A DNA stretch of 64,000 nt from Bacteroidales bacterium (GCA_015060405.1 SUYN01000001.1:186001-250000), one strand, 5' to 3'. Positions 15,658 to 23,378 are shown, numbered from the stretch's first letter. Notes: generated from the letters alone by a model not told the origin. A program made the numbers and translations.

Positions 15658-17573
15658 TCAATGACCTGTACTACGGCCACACCTGTGACTGTTGCGGAGG
15701 ATTCGAGAACGCGACAAGGCAGAAGATACAGTTCGATGCCAAGGCACTGGCTGAAGGACTCCGGGCCATCTACAAAGGGCTGAACGTCCGCGACGAGATA
15801 GAAGACCACATTTTCAGGGAGACTCTCCGTCTGTTCAACGAGGCAGCTGCCAAGGGATTCACAGACTCAGACTGGCCGGATGTGCCGGATGAGTTTGTCA
15901 ATCAGATCCGCACCAACAATGCAATCTGGTCAGCATTCCGAGTGCATAGGATGCAGAACGACATTGCCTCTAAGCTGCTCGATGAAAACGGTCAGCTCAA
16001 GAAGTTTGACAGGTGGGTAGAGGATATCAAGGGTATGACCAACCACTATGTCGGTCCTTGGCTCCGGACGGAATACAACACAGCCGTACTCCGAGCTCAC
16101 CAGGCAGCCGACTGGAAGCACTTCGAGGCAGAAGCAGACATCTTCCCGAATGTCCGCTGGATGCCGACCACATCCCCGCAGCAGGATCCTCTCCACCGTC
16201 AGTACTGGGAGAAGAAACTGACCCTGCCTGTGAACCATCCGTTCTGGGAGCAGCACCGCCCGGGCGACAGGTGGAACTGCAAATGTACCCTCCAGCAGAC
16301 AGATGACCCCGTCAATGACGAAGTGATCCGCGACTTCTATCCGGTACCGCAGCAGAAGGGACTTGATAACAACCCTGCCGATGACGGCAAGCTTTTCTCT
16401 GATAGCCACCCATATATAACAAAGTCATATGCAGGGGCGCAGGCTGCAGTAGGAGCTAAGTTGGATATTCCATTTGACCGTGAATTTGCTACGGTTGATG
16501 AAGCATTTGACTTTATCAAAGAGTATATTGCTGAGGAAGTGACTTTGACTATTAAAAAGTCGCAACTAAAAAACCTCACGCCTATTCTTAATCAGGTAGC
16601 AAACCGAATGAGGGAATTTGGTATTCCAAAGTTCAAAAACTTCGGCAAGCCTGCTAATAAAAATGCCTACGCATCATGGGATAGCACTACAAACTCATTA
16701 AATATTGGTCAGAAGCTTTTGAACAATCCATCAGGCTTATGGAAGATAGAAATGGCATGGCGTAAGCGAGGAGTTATATACTCGCCTGTTGCCTCAGAAG
16801 ATGACGTAATACGGTATGTTATCGATCATGAGCTTGGACATAAATTAATGTATCAGTACAACATGAAAAGTGATGCCATGAGAGTTCAAGGCATTACAGG
16901 TGTAACTCGGAATGGATTCAACGAACTTTATGACGTGCTTGGCTACTATGCTACAAAAGATGTTGACGAATTCTTTGCAGAGGCATTTGCATGTTACTAC
17001 GGGCCCAATCGCAACAAGATGGTTGAAACCAAGAAGATGATCGAGCGATTAATTGCAAAAGCAAAGCCTAATGTTCAGAAGGTAAGTGAAATGAGAGTAA
17101 GGACAGAAAAAGTTCTTCGCTCGACCACGAGAGATATGATCGATATGGTCTTAGATAATGTGCATCGTCACAAGCCAATCAATGCTTCAGCAGACTTAGG
17201 GCAAATAGATAAACCAGTTGTAGCGTTCTTAAAGAAACGAGATATACAACCCTCTACAGATCGACTGATTGTTTCTGATGTTGGGATGCAACATGCATTA
17301 AGAGCTACAAAAGCAGCAAAGGGGATAGGAATGCCTGAAACTGACCTTGTAGAAGCATTGTCTAACCTTGCTAAATGTGACGTGTATTTTGACGATGACA
17401 AGAAAAACATATGGTATGTCTGGAATACACCGCAACAATCATATAAGCTTGTGTTTGACTTTGATGAAAAGATTAAAGTGGATAGAATCAAGCTTAAAGT
17501 TAATCAACTTACAACAGCCGGGAAAGTCAATGCTTCTGATTTGAAGATGAAAAACATTATAAAAATAAGATAG
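15657..17573 (+). CDS. MuF head morphogenesis protein with C-terminal toxin-like domains
   Basis: The coding frame is continuous from at least 15657. The first ATG in frame is only at 15882, which would remove conserved sequence (DLYYGHTCDCCGG onward). Starts to consider are ATC at 15657, overlapping the portal TGA, CTG at 15654, or entry by frameshift. The first 240 residues are a MuF domain, ending in the usual WNCKC metal-like motif. From about 16400 the DNA turns AT-rich and encodes two further parts: a zincin-like segment with HELGH (16827-16841) and a later EFFAEAF that could give the third zinc ligand, and a C-terminal region resembling phage barnase/EndoU-like nucleases (PBECR). Known MuF proteins of temperate phages carry such polymorphic toxin ends and are packaged in the head. 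No immunity gene is evident next to it. Confidence 0.75.
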   Translation: MNDLYYGHTCDCCGGFENATRQKIQFDAKALAEGLRAIYKGLNVRDEIEDHIFRETLRLFNEAAAKGFTDSDWPDVPDEFVNQIRTNNAIWSAFRVHRMQNDIASKLLDENGQLKKFDRWVEDIKGMTNHYVGPWLRTEYNTAVLRAHQAADWKHFEAEADIFPNVRWMPTTSPQQDPLHRQYWEKKLTLPVNHPFWEQHRPGDRWNCKCTLQQTDDPVNDEVIRDFYPVPQQKGLDNNPADDGKLFSDSHPYITKSYAGAQAAVGAKLDIPFDREFATVDEAFDFIKEYIAEEVTLTIKKSQLKNLTPILNQVANRMREFGIPKFKNFGKPANKNAYASWDSTTNSLNIGQKLLNNPSGLWKIEMAWRKRGVIYSPVASEDDVIRYVIDHELGHKLMYQYNMKSDAMRVQGITGVTRNGFNELYDVLGYYATKDVDEFFAEAFACYYGPNRNKMVETKKMIERLIAKAKPNVQKVSEMRVRTEKVLRSTTRDMIDMVLDNVHRHKPINASADLGQIDKPVVAFLKKRDIQPSTDRLIVSDVGMQHALRATKAAKGIGMPETDLVEALSNLAKCDVYFDDDKKNIWYVWNTPQQSYKLVFDFDEKIKVDRIKLKVNQLTTAGKVNASDLKMKNIIKIR

Positions 17574-17660
17574 CCCTTAAACAAGAGGAGTCCAACCTCT
17601 CATATAAGGGCTTGCGCTCTTCCGACTCGCGATTGTCAGCATCTATTTAAGGGCTATCTT
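17567..17660. repeat. 15-bp perfect inverted repeat around a structured spacer
   Basis: Arms AAGATAGCCCTTAAA (17567-17581) and TTTAAGGGCTATCTT (17646-17660) enclose 64 bp. The toxin stop codon lies in the left arm. Inside, a further stem AGAGG/CCTCT forms at about 17584-17600. The element fills most of the 137-bp gap before the next head gene. It could be a stable RNA structure, a terminator-like barrier, or the scar of toxin-cassette exchange. Confidence 0.6.
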
Positions 17661-17710
17661 GACTGCAAATATAGATATATTTTTAAATATAACAACATAT
17701 TACGAAAAAT

Positions 17711-18331
17711 ATGCCAGCACCAGATATACAGAAAGAAGTCGAGAAGGCCGTCAAGGAACTGATCAGGCTGAAGGACCGGGTCCTGCCGGTCAAGGTAGGT
17801 CGTGCGGTGCGTGACAGTGTGCGGCAGAACTTCAGACAGGGCGGGTTCTACGGCCGGCCATGGAAGGTGCCGATGCGAACTGAGCTCGGTTTCAGCGGAC
17901 CAGGTTATGGCCCGATGCTTTCCGGCACAAATCACCTAATGATGTCCACAGACTATGTGCCGGAGCCAGGCAGAGTGACCATACAGAACACGCTCGTGTA
18001 CGCTCAGATCCACAACGACGGCGGAGAGATCACCGTCACGAAAAGGATGAAGAAGTACTTCTGGAGCCAATACTACAAGCGCGGACTCGTCGGAGGAATG
18101 TACAGCCAAGCCAAGGGCAAGAAGAACCAGCAGAAGGCAGACACCTTCAACAAGGAAGCCGACTTCTGGCGCAATATGGCACTCAAGAAGGTAGGCAGCA
18201 AGATCAAGATACCGAAGCGACAATTCCTCGGTGAACACCCGGAAGTCGACAGGATAGTCACGGACATCATCAATCAGGAACTACTTAATTTTGCACAGAA
18301 TCATGGAAGCTTTACTCGAAGATCTCATTAG
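17711..18331 (+). CDS. Virion morphogenesis protein (Mu gpG / P2 gpS-like)
   Basis: 206 residues. It matches the phage virion morphogenesis group: an N-terminal helix, the NFRQGGFYGRPWKV segment, and a VYAQIHNDGGEI motif that is strongly characteristic. It completes tails or joins head to tail in Mu and P2 relatives. GC content returns to the level of the other head genes, in contrast to the MuF toxin end just before it. It overlaps the next gene by 29 bp. Confidence 0.75.
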   Translation: MPAPDIQKEVEKAVKELIRLKDRVLPVKVGRAVRDSVRQNFRQGGFYGRPWKVPMRTELGFSGPGYGPMLSGTNHLMMSTDYVPEPGRVTIQNTLVYAQIHNDGGEITVTKRMKKYFWSQYYKRGLVGGMYSQAKGKKNQQKADTFNKEADFWRNMALKKVGSKIKIPKRQFLGEHPEVDRIVTDIINQELLNFAQNHGSFTRRSH

Positions 18332-18800
18332 GCACATCAGCCAGAACATGCCGGAGCTTCAGGTCGTGGATGAGGACTACGGCCAGCTTGAGGCGTTGGA
18401 ACAGGAGAGCCAGAACCAGTACCCGCTGACCTTTCCTGCAGTACTCATCGATGCGTCATCAGTCGAATGGTCCAACACCTCAGGACTCAATCAGAAGGGC
18501 GCGGCCACCGTCAAGGTGCGTCTGGTCATAGACTGTTACGACGACACTCACGGATCGTCCGGAACGACGCATTTAATTGCCCGTAGAGAGGAGAAGAGGC
18601 GCCAGCTGCACAAACTCCTTCAGGGATATAGAATCGCCGAAGAATCGGCCCTTATGCGTACAAAGTCGCGCTTCTACACGGCAGTCCACGGCATCAAGGT
18701 CTACGAATCCACCTATACGTGCACAGTGACCGAGATGATCGAGCCGGAGACAGTCACAACCCAGGCAAGACCGAAGATCGGCTTCAAACTGATGAAATAA
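18303..18800 (+). CDS. Tail terminator/completion protein-like
   Basis: 165 residues from the ATG at 18303; a TTG four codons earlier is less likely. An N-terminal helix (MEALLEDLIRHISQNMPEL) is followed by an alternating beta pattern (AATVKVRLVIDCYDD) typical of small tail-terminator proteins. It is the last gene of the plus-strand block, overlapping the gpG-like gene and followed directly by a strong terminator. The role is inferred from position. Confidence 0.55.
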   Translation: MEALLEDLIRHISQNMPELQVVDEDYGQLEALEQESQNQYPLTFPAVLIDASSVEWSNTSGLNQKGAATVKVRLVIDCYDDTHGSSGTTHLIARREEKRRQLHKLLQGYRIAEESALMRTKSRFYTAVHGIKVYESTYTCTVTEMIEPETVTTQARPKIGFKLMK

Positions 18801-18831
18801 AAAAGTGCGGCAGAAACCTGTCGCACTTTTT
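18800..18831. terminator. Bidirectional intrinsic terminator
   Basis: Arms AAAAAGTGCGGCAG and CTGTCGCACTTTTT (one G-T pair) with a 4-nt loop. It ends the rightward head operon and, read the other way, the leftward accessory gene at 18849. Confidence 0.9.
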
Positions 18832-18848
18832 CGTCATTCAGACGTCTC

Positions 18849-19427
18849 TCACTGTGGTATATATTTATCAACATTCAGCATTCTAACATAATCTGATGGA
18901 GCATACATGGTAAATACGGCATCTCCTATTATGATTGAAGCCTTGTCGTTATTGTAGTTTTCCTGAACAAAATTACGAGCTTTTGATTGATCTGCAGAAT
19001 CATATATGATTGTAGCAATTTTTTCCGCAAAATATTTCCCCTGACTAATTGAGGCATAACCAGGTTCTACCATTATGTTCAAACGCATACTTTGAGCCTT
19101 ATTGGCTGCTTTCGGTGAATAGATTGTAACGGTATGCGTTATACCATAATCTTCCCTTGTGCATGTCCATAAATTACCGGCCTGTACATCGAAATCTTTT
19201 TTCACTGTAAATCCCCATTCTTTCAGGTTCATATAGGTGGTGACAGGTTCAAAGCCTTCAATGTAGTACTCCGGTATCTCAACCTTTTCACCTGCATCGC
19301 TACTCTCTCCGCTCGGTATTAAACACAAAATTAGGAGAATTGCAAGAATCCCAAATGTAAATCCTAAAAGTCTCTTACGAGCCTTAGGATTCAAATCTGC
19401 AACAGTTTTAGCTTCCGTCAATTTCAT
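18849..19427 (-). CDS. Membrane-anchored accessory (moron) protein of unknown function
   Basis: 192 residues. It has a basic N-terminus, a single transmembrane segment at about residues 21-38 ending before SGESSDAGEK, then a soluble domain expected in the periplasm. I do not recognise the family. The gene is more AT-rich than its neighbours. It has its own Bacteroidetes-type promoter (19451-19481) and a terminator (18800-18831), the layout of a moron expressed from the silent prophage. Possible roles include exclusion of other phages or another lysogenic trait; none can be proven here. Confidence 0.7.
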   Translation of the reverse strand: MKLTEAKTVADLNPKARKRLLGFTFGILAILLILCLIPSGESSDAGEKVEIPEYYIEGFEPVTTYMNLKEWGFTVKKDFDVQAGNLWTCTREDYGITHTVTIYSPKAANKAQSMRLNIMVEPGYASISQGKYFAEKIATIIYDSADQSKARNFVQENYNNDKASIIIGDAVFTMYAPSDYVRMLNVDKYIPQ

Positions 19428-19450
19428 AGCATTTGTTTTTAAAGTTTGTT

Positions 19451-19481
19451 CAAAATTATAAAGAATATTGTTAGAACCAAC
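19451..19481 (-). promoter_or_regulatory. Promoter of the accessory gene
   Basis: On the minus strand GTTG (19478-19481), 19 bp and TAATTTTG (19451-19458) match the Bacteroidetes -33 TTTG and -7 TAnnTTTG elements with correct spacing, about 24 bp before the ATG at 19427. Confidence 0.65.
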
Positions 19482-19520
19482 CTTTTTTAAAATAGTTTTA
19501 TATCAGCATTTGATTCACAA

Positions 19521-19766
19521 TTACATAAGTTCTATCTCTTTCTCGATTTCATTAAGCCTATCATAAAGAGCCTTGTTAAAGAGCTCGATCATTCTCTTAC
19601 TCGTAATTTCATGTTGTTCATTCTTCGCAAGGCTGCATACAAATGTAGTTCTGACACCAACTGCTAAATTAATGTCTGCAGTGTCGGCTATTATTTTCTG
19701 CATCTTGTGAATAGCCTCCATTTCATTATGTAAGCACGCCACTCGTGCAACATTTGCCAAATTCAT
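19521..19766 (-). CDS. Small hypothetical phage protein
   Basis: 81 residues, mostly helical, ending in a charged helix with EIEKEIEL. I do not recognise it. It lies 12 bp after the zinc-ribbon protein gene and probably shares its transcript. No signal or membrane segment. Confidence 0.6.
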   Translation of the reverse strand: MNLANVARVACLHNEMEAIHKMQKIIADTADINLAVGVRTTFVCSLAKNEQHEITSKRMIELFNKALYDRLNEIEKEIELM

Positions 19767-19778
19767 ATATACCTCCTG

Positions 19779-20327
19779 TTAGTATCTCTTGGGGATCGCG
19801 TTAAAATCCTGCAACGATATCTCCCCTCTATTCAACTGTATCAATAACTGTCTCCCGTGTGCCACTCCTTCGGCAAAGTATCTTTGCTTTTCCTTTGCCA
19901 CCTCCTCCGCAGCCTTCTTTGGTAGCTCATCATGCGCTGTTCTTAACATCCCCCCTTCCTTCATAAGCGCTTGGATCAGCTCATCCAATGCCACGGCTAC
20001 AAATCGTGGTATATAATAGCAGTTAGATGCTGTCACCGCACACTTGTTACCCAAATTATACTGCCCTACTATAGGGAGACATTTGGCTTCATCCATAGAA
20101 ATCTTCTTGAGGAACTCATGGACCGCGGTATCCAGCGGAGCATAGAAAAATGAATACCAGGTCACGAACACTCTTGAGTATTCTCTTGATTCCATCTCAC
20201 CTATGCGGGCTTTGTCCAACAGTCGCCGACATTGAGGACACAGGCCATCCTTGGATTCTCTTGTTATCTCCTTGCCAGATCTTCCACAGCCTGGGCAAGG
20301 TTTATCACCTTCATACCATCTTTTCAT
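19779..20327 (-). CDS. Zinc-ribbon-containing phage protein of unknown function
   Basis: 182 residues. The N-terminus holds two CxxC pairs (CPGC at residues 11-14 and CPQC near 30-33), a likely treble-clef or ribbon zinc site. The middle has aromatic, partly hydrophobic segments and the C-terminus a Lys/Glu helix. Zinc-ribbon proteins at the border of early and late regions sometimes act as transcription factors. It lies just beyond the early-operon terminator, so a middle or late regulator like Mu Mor or C is a possibility, but there is no sequence proof. Confidence 0.6.
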   Translation of the reverse strand: MKRWYEGDKPCPGCGRSGKEITRESKDGLCPQCRRLLDKARIGEMESREYSRVFVTWYSFFYAPLDTAVHEFLKKISMDEAKCLPIVGQYNLGNKCAVTASNCYYIPRFVAVALDELIQALMKEGGMLRTAHDELPKKAAEEVAKEKQRYFAEGVAHGRQLLIQLNRGEISLQDFNAIPKRY

Positions 20328-20341
20328 ATCTTTCTGATTCT

Positions 20342-20373
20342 AAAAAGACCGCCCCGCTTGCACCGGGCGGTCT
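20342..20373 (-). terminator. Terminator of the early operon
   Basis: On the minus strand AGACCGCCC and GGGCGGTCT form a 9-bp stem with a 10-nt loop, followed by TTTTTA. It separates the string of small early genes (20384 to 28633) from the two genes downstream. Confidence 0.85.
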
Positions 20374-20383
20374 CTCACTCATA

Positions 20384-20539
20384 CTACTTTCTTTTCATTG
20401 CCAGTCTCTTCTGGTTCTTAGCATTCTGGGCTGCGCCCTCTCTTGCGGTCTTGATGTTGTCCCAATTTACAAGAAAACTACTGTTTACGACCTGATTGGG
20501 AATATAGCAGCTCTTGTCAAACTTCCGGCGCTTACTCAT
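20384..20539 (-). CDS. Small basic protein
   Basis: 51 residues from the ATG at 20539, which overlaps the stop of the preceding gene by 8 bp. It is strongly basic at both ends (MSKRRKFDK and RLAMKRK), suggesting nucleic acid binding. It is the last gene before the early-operon terminator. I do not recognise the family. Confidence 0.55.
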   Translation of the reverse strand: MSKRRKFDKSCYIPNQVVNSSFLVNWDNIKTAREGAAQNAKNQKRLAMKRK

Positions 20540-20783
20540 CTGACTCGACAAATTCACTGTAAAGCTCAGCTTTTCTGCAGATATGCTCCTTCTTGAGAGC
20601 AGCAAGATCTTTTTCCTTGGCCATTATCCTCATCTTGATCTCGCTGACAGTCTTATTGTGATGAAGAAACTCCGCCTCCAGTTCCATTCTATGCTGACGG
20701 ATGATGTCCTCTTCTGTGTGCTTTTTCTCGGCGAATTCTGCCTCCAATGCCGCTAATCTGGCTTCCATTTGTTTCTGTTCCAT
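20532..20783 (-). CDS. Coiled-coil small protein
   Basis: 83 residues, almost entirely heptad-like helix rich in Glu, Lys, Ala and Leu. There is no membrane segment or motif. Such proteins in early phage operons often form homodimers or inhibit host enzymes; the function here is unknown. Confidence 0.6.
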   Translation of the reverse strand: MEQKQMEARLAALEAEFAEKKHTEEDIIRQHRMELEAEFLHHNKTVSEIKMRIMAKEKDLAALKKEHICRKAELYSEFVESDE

Positions 20784-20810
20784 ATTTTATAGTTTTATAG
20801 ATTTATATAA

Positions 20811-20933
20811 TTACTCATAAGATTCCGCCATTATCGCGAAGTCTCCTGACAGCTCCAGCAGGATCTCCTGCTGCTGGCGTTCCGGCAGATCCTGGATCTG
20901 CTCAAGAACATACTCCTTCAAGCGCTCGACCAT
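20811..20933 (-). CDS. 40-residue hypothetical protein
   Basis: A short frame starting MVERLKEYVLEQ and ending MAESYE. It fits tightly between neighbours on the same strand (1 bp before it, 27 bp after), has a helical, Gln-rich middle, and uses the operon's codon pattern. The spacing is the main support. Confidence 0.55.
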   Translation of the reverse strand: MVERLKEYVLEQIQDLPERQQQEILLELSGDFAIMAESYE

Positions 20934-20934
20934 A

Positions 20935-21189
20935 TTACAGACTCTTGGCTATCATTGATATATACGGCCTGACCTTCTCGACATGCCTCTTGAGCACCTC
21001 GATGATTTCCAGCCTTACCGCTTCAGGAAGCACCACCTGCTCATCGAATGAAGATACTGTAACTGTCACACCCTCATTCCTGTTGAGCATACTGACTGCC
21101 TTTACTGTGCTGGCAACTCCGTCCAGCATGCCGCAGAACTCCGCATCATGAATACCCTGCGGTACTGCCTTGTGTTTTTTCTTTCCCAT
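20935..21189 (-). CDS. Hypothetical early phage protein
   Basis: 84 residues with a basic N-terminus (MGKKKHKA) and a helical C-terminal half with VRLEIIEVLKRHVEKV. No recognised family. It is one codon away from both neighbours on the same strand. Confidence 0.55.
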   Translation of the reverse strand: MGKKKHKAVPQGIHDAEFCGMLDGVASTVKAVSMLNRNEGVTVTVSSFDEQVVLPEAVRLEIIEVLKRHVEKVRPYISMIAKSL

Positions 21190-21190
21190 A

Positions 21191-21358
21191 TTACTTCGCT
21201 GTATAGTGAATTATCTGTTTAACCTTCACCCTGTCATTCACATATGTTATGACAGTCTGTACGCGCCACAAGCGTCCCTTACGATTCCTTTTCGTGACTT
21301 TCTTACGATAAGTCACCGGGCCATAATCTCTGATTTTGTCAAATATGGATTTGCTCAT
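21191..21358 (-). CDS. 55-residue basic protein
   Basis: It starts at the ATG at 21358, overlapping the TAA of the preceding interrupted gene (TAATG). It is highly basic (RKKVTKRNRKGRLWR), with an alternating beta pattern after that, compatible with a small nucleic-acid-binding fold. No family recognised. Confidence 0.6.
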   Translation of the reverse strand: MSKSIFDKIRDYGPVTYRKKVTKRNRKGRLWRVQTVITYVNDRVKVKQIIHYTAK

Positions 21359-21585
21359 TATAATTCCTCCATTTCTTTAAGTATGTATGTCCTTGCCTCC
21401 ACAAGCACCTGATAGATTGCCGGTACTATGCTTTTCGGCAGATAGGCAAACATCGCCTCGCCATCTACATTTCCGCTGAGTCACACCGCCACCTGGTCGG
21501 TCCCCTCATAGAGCGCGAGGGCTCTGTTGACCTTCTTAAGATCATCGGCCAGCTGCGCTGCCTTCTGAATTCTTTCCTTGTCCAT
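21358..21585 (-). pseudogene. Small early gene interrupted by an in-frame TGA
   Basis: A 75-codon frame starting MDKERIQKAAQLADDLKK and ending LKEMEEL reads as one helical protein, but codon 35 is TGA (21481-21483). The codons on both sides continue in the same frame and character, and the natural end overlaps the next gene. CGA to TGA is a single transition. An ATG 9 codons after the stop could restart translation. It may be a decayed gene or two short products. Confidence 0.6.
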
Positions 21586-21588
21586 AAT

Positions 21589-21870
21589 CTAACCTTTCTT
21601 TAACAACTCCTTCTGTTCCTGTGTAAGCTTCGGTGGCTTAGGCTGATGAAAGACCACCTGGACCTTCTTGCCATCCCGGCTGTATGCCTCGTTCAGCACC
21701 TTCAGGATGGTCTGTTCAGTCAGGAAGAACTCCTGCTGCGACATCAATGTGATGGCCCTGTCCGACCTCATGGACTGCTCCTCCGTCCAGTATATGAACC
21801 TCTCAAGTATCTTGGCGTTCCTGGCTGCAAGAAGCTGCGGGTCTCGTCCACCATTTCTTTTCTTTCTCAT
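21589..21870 (-). CDS. Hypothetical early phage protein
   Basis: 93 residues, starting at the ATG at 21870 that overlaps the previous stop as ATGA. Basic N-terminus (MRKKRNGGRDPQ), then helices with EQTILKVLNEAYSRDG. It could hold a helix-turn-helix but I cannot define one. It is conserved in style with small genes between GemA and the late region in Mu-like phages of Bacteroides. Confidence 0.55.
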   Translation of the reverse strand: MRKKRNGGRDPQLLAARNAKILERFIYWTEEQSMRSDRAITLMSQQEFFLTEQTILKVLNEAYSRDGKKVQVVFHQPKPPKLTQEQKELLKKG

Positions 21871-22166
21871 AACTTCCACTGATTGCGTTGTCCGTAACGA
21901 TATATCGCATTTTCAAGCACCTGCCGCATTTCCGGTCTCTTCTCCAGCATCTCTACCACGAGGTCCTCAAGCCTGTGAGCGGAGCCGCAGATCATCACGG
22001 CGAGCTTGTCTTTGTCTCTAGTCACCATTGTGACGGTGTGGTCGACCTGGTCAGCCGGCTTGCGCTCCTCATTCCTTCGGATGGTCCTCACCAGCGCCAT
22101 TGCCTTGGTCTCTATGTTCAGGGCCTCCATGCGGTCCGGATCGATAGGCTTCTCCTTCTTCTTCAT
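21867..22166 (-). CDS. Hypothetical early phage protein
   Basis: 99 residues with charged helices, a VTMVTRDKDKLAVMICGS strand pair in the middle and a C-terminal basic tail. The central pattern suggests a small alpha/beta domain. It is translationally coupled to the next gene by a 4-bp overlap. Function unknown. Confidence 0.55.
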   Translation of the reverse strand: MKKKEKPIDPDRMEALNIETKAMALVRTIRRNEERKPADQVDHTVTMVTRDKDKLAVMICGSAHRLEDLVVEMLEKRPEMRQVLENAIYRYGQRNQWKL

Positions 22167-22177
22167 GGCCAGCCCTC

Positions 22178-22855
22178 CTACGCTTCAGTCATTCCCAGAG
22201 GAATCTGCACCCATGCTCCCGTGTCGGCATTCTTCTCGTAGGCCTTGAGGAAGGTGCGCGACTTGATAGGCTGGTAAGCCTCCTCGATGATCTTCACGCC
22301 CTCGATGAATTCCGGAGCTCCCGACCTCTCAGCCGCCTTGCGCAGCTGGATGACCCTCGATGCCTTGAGGGAGCCCTTGGCATCCTTGGCAAGCAGCCTC
22401 ATCACCATCTCCACAAGTGCCTGTGACTTATCGTCCGAAGCGAGTGAAGATATGTACTGCTGAACCATCGCGATGCCCTCCTTGACAGTGTCGAGATAGT
22501 TGTCGGTGACATAATGTCCGAGGACGATACGCATTGTGCCCTGACTGTTGGTGAAGGTGTGCGACTGGTTGTCGAGTTCGTCACCCTTCTCCATCTTGAA
22601 CATCTCGCCCTTCATGTCGAGGATCGCAGAGAAGTCTTCGAACACCTTTCTCTTGTAGTCCGCAAGCTTTTCAGACACCGCTCGAAGGCCCGGCATGGAC
22701 GTCTTGATCGCGTCGTCCACCATCTCGCGGTAATCCTCGCGCATCTGCTTTGCCTGAGCCTTGGCCTGCTCGGCAGCCTTGGCTTCCTGGAAGGCCCTGA
22801 ATTCGGCCAGCTGGTCTGTCGTCATTTCGACAGATGTAAGTTTTTCTTTTCCCAT
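22178..22855 (-). CDS. DUF3164 family protein
   Basis: 225 residues. It resembles DUF3164, a family found in the early region of Mu-like prophages next to GemA and transposase genes. The N-terminus is a long Ala/Lys/Glu helix (about residues 15-50). The central part with RIVLGHYVTDNYLDTVKEG and the C-terminal SRTFLKAYEK segment are typical. The function is not established. The start ATG at 22855 is 13 bp after the GemA-like stop. Confidence 0.7.
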   Translation of the reverse strand: MGKEKLTSVEMTTDQLAEFRAFQEAKAAEQAKAQAKQMREDYREMVDDAIKTSMPGLRAVSEKLADYKRKVFEDFSAILDMKGEMFKMEKGDELDNQSHTFTNSQGTMRIVLGHYVTDNYLDTVKEGIAMVQQYISSLASDDKSQALVEMVMRLLAKDAKGSLKASRVIQLRKAAERSGAPEFIEGVKIIEEAYQPIKSRTFLKAYEKNADTGAWVQIPLGMTEA

Positions 22856-22868
22856 AATGCTGATGTTT

Positions 22869-23378
22869 TTAAGATAAATATTTCTGGCTAGTAGTTGTCG
22901 TAGATGTAGATATGGATGTCATCATCCTGTTGAGATCTTCCCGGGCCTTGTTACTCTCGTCCTCCCGGAGGTTCCTGAGTCCTCCCTTGCGAAGAATCGC
23001 CTCCAGCTTCCGGATCAGGTCGTTGAGCTCGTCCAGGCTCATCTCGTACAGATACTTTCCGGCAATCTTCGGAGAAGCGAGGAAGGCATTGACTTCGTCC
23101 CAGTTGTCAATGGTGTTGATGCCCAGCTTGCCGACTCTCTTCAGTACCGAAGATCGTGCCTTCCTGACCTTCTCCCTGTAGCTGTTGCGATCCGCAAGAT
23201 CGCGTTCTGCGATGCAGTCGCACATCTCCTCGTATTCGGCATCCTTCATCTCGTGCAGACGAGTAGTCCTGCCATCGGTGAACTGAAGCACCAGCTCCTC
23301 CTTGTCGAGGTGAGGCTTTCCCTGGATCAGCCCCCAGAACCGGCCATATCGGCCGTGTGTCTTTCCTTGTTTACCCAT
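22869..23378 (-). CDS. GemA/Gp16-like regulatory protein
   Basis: 169 residues from the ATG at 23378, chosen because earlier codons fall inside the preceding gene. The C-terminal third, with KIAGKYLYEMSLDELNDL and a following helix, resembles the GemA/DUF1018 pattern of Mu, whose protein modulates host gene expression. The last residues are a Ser/Thr-rich tail. It sits between the small basic protein and DUF3164, the usual Mu-like order. Assignment by eye. Confidence 0.5.
   Translation of the reverse strand: MGKQGKTHGRYGRFWGLIQGKPHLDKEELVLQFTDGRTTRLHEMKDAEYEEMCDCIAERDLADRNSYREKVRKARSSVLKRVGKLGINTIDNWDEVNAFLASPKIAGKYLYEMSLDELNDLIRKLEAILRKGGLRNLREDESNKAREDLNRMMTSISTSTTTTSQKYLS

Noticed and set aside
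17574..17710. Immunity gene for the MuF toxin
   Set aside because: No open frame of more than about 25 codons with a start exists on either strand.
21358..21585. TGA reassigned as a sense codon in the phage
   Set aside because: TGA ends many other phage genes here, often as ATGA overlaps, so recoding of the whole genome is excluded.
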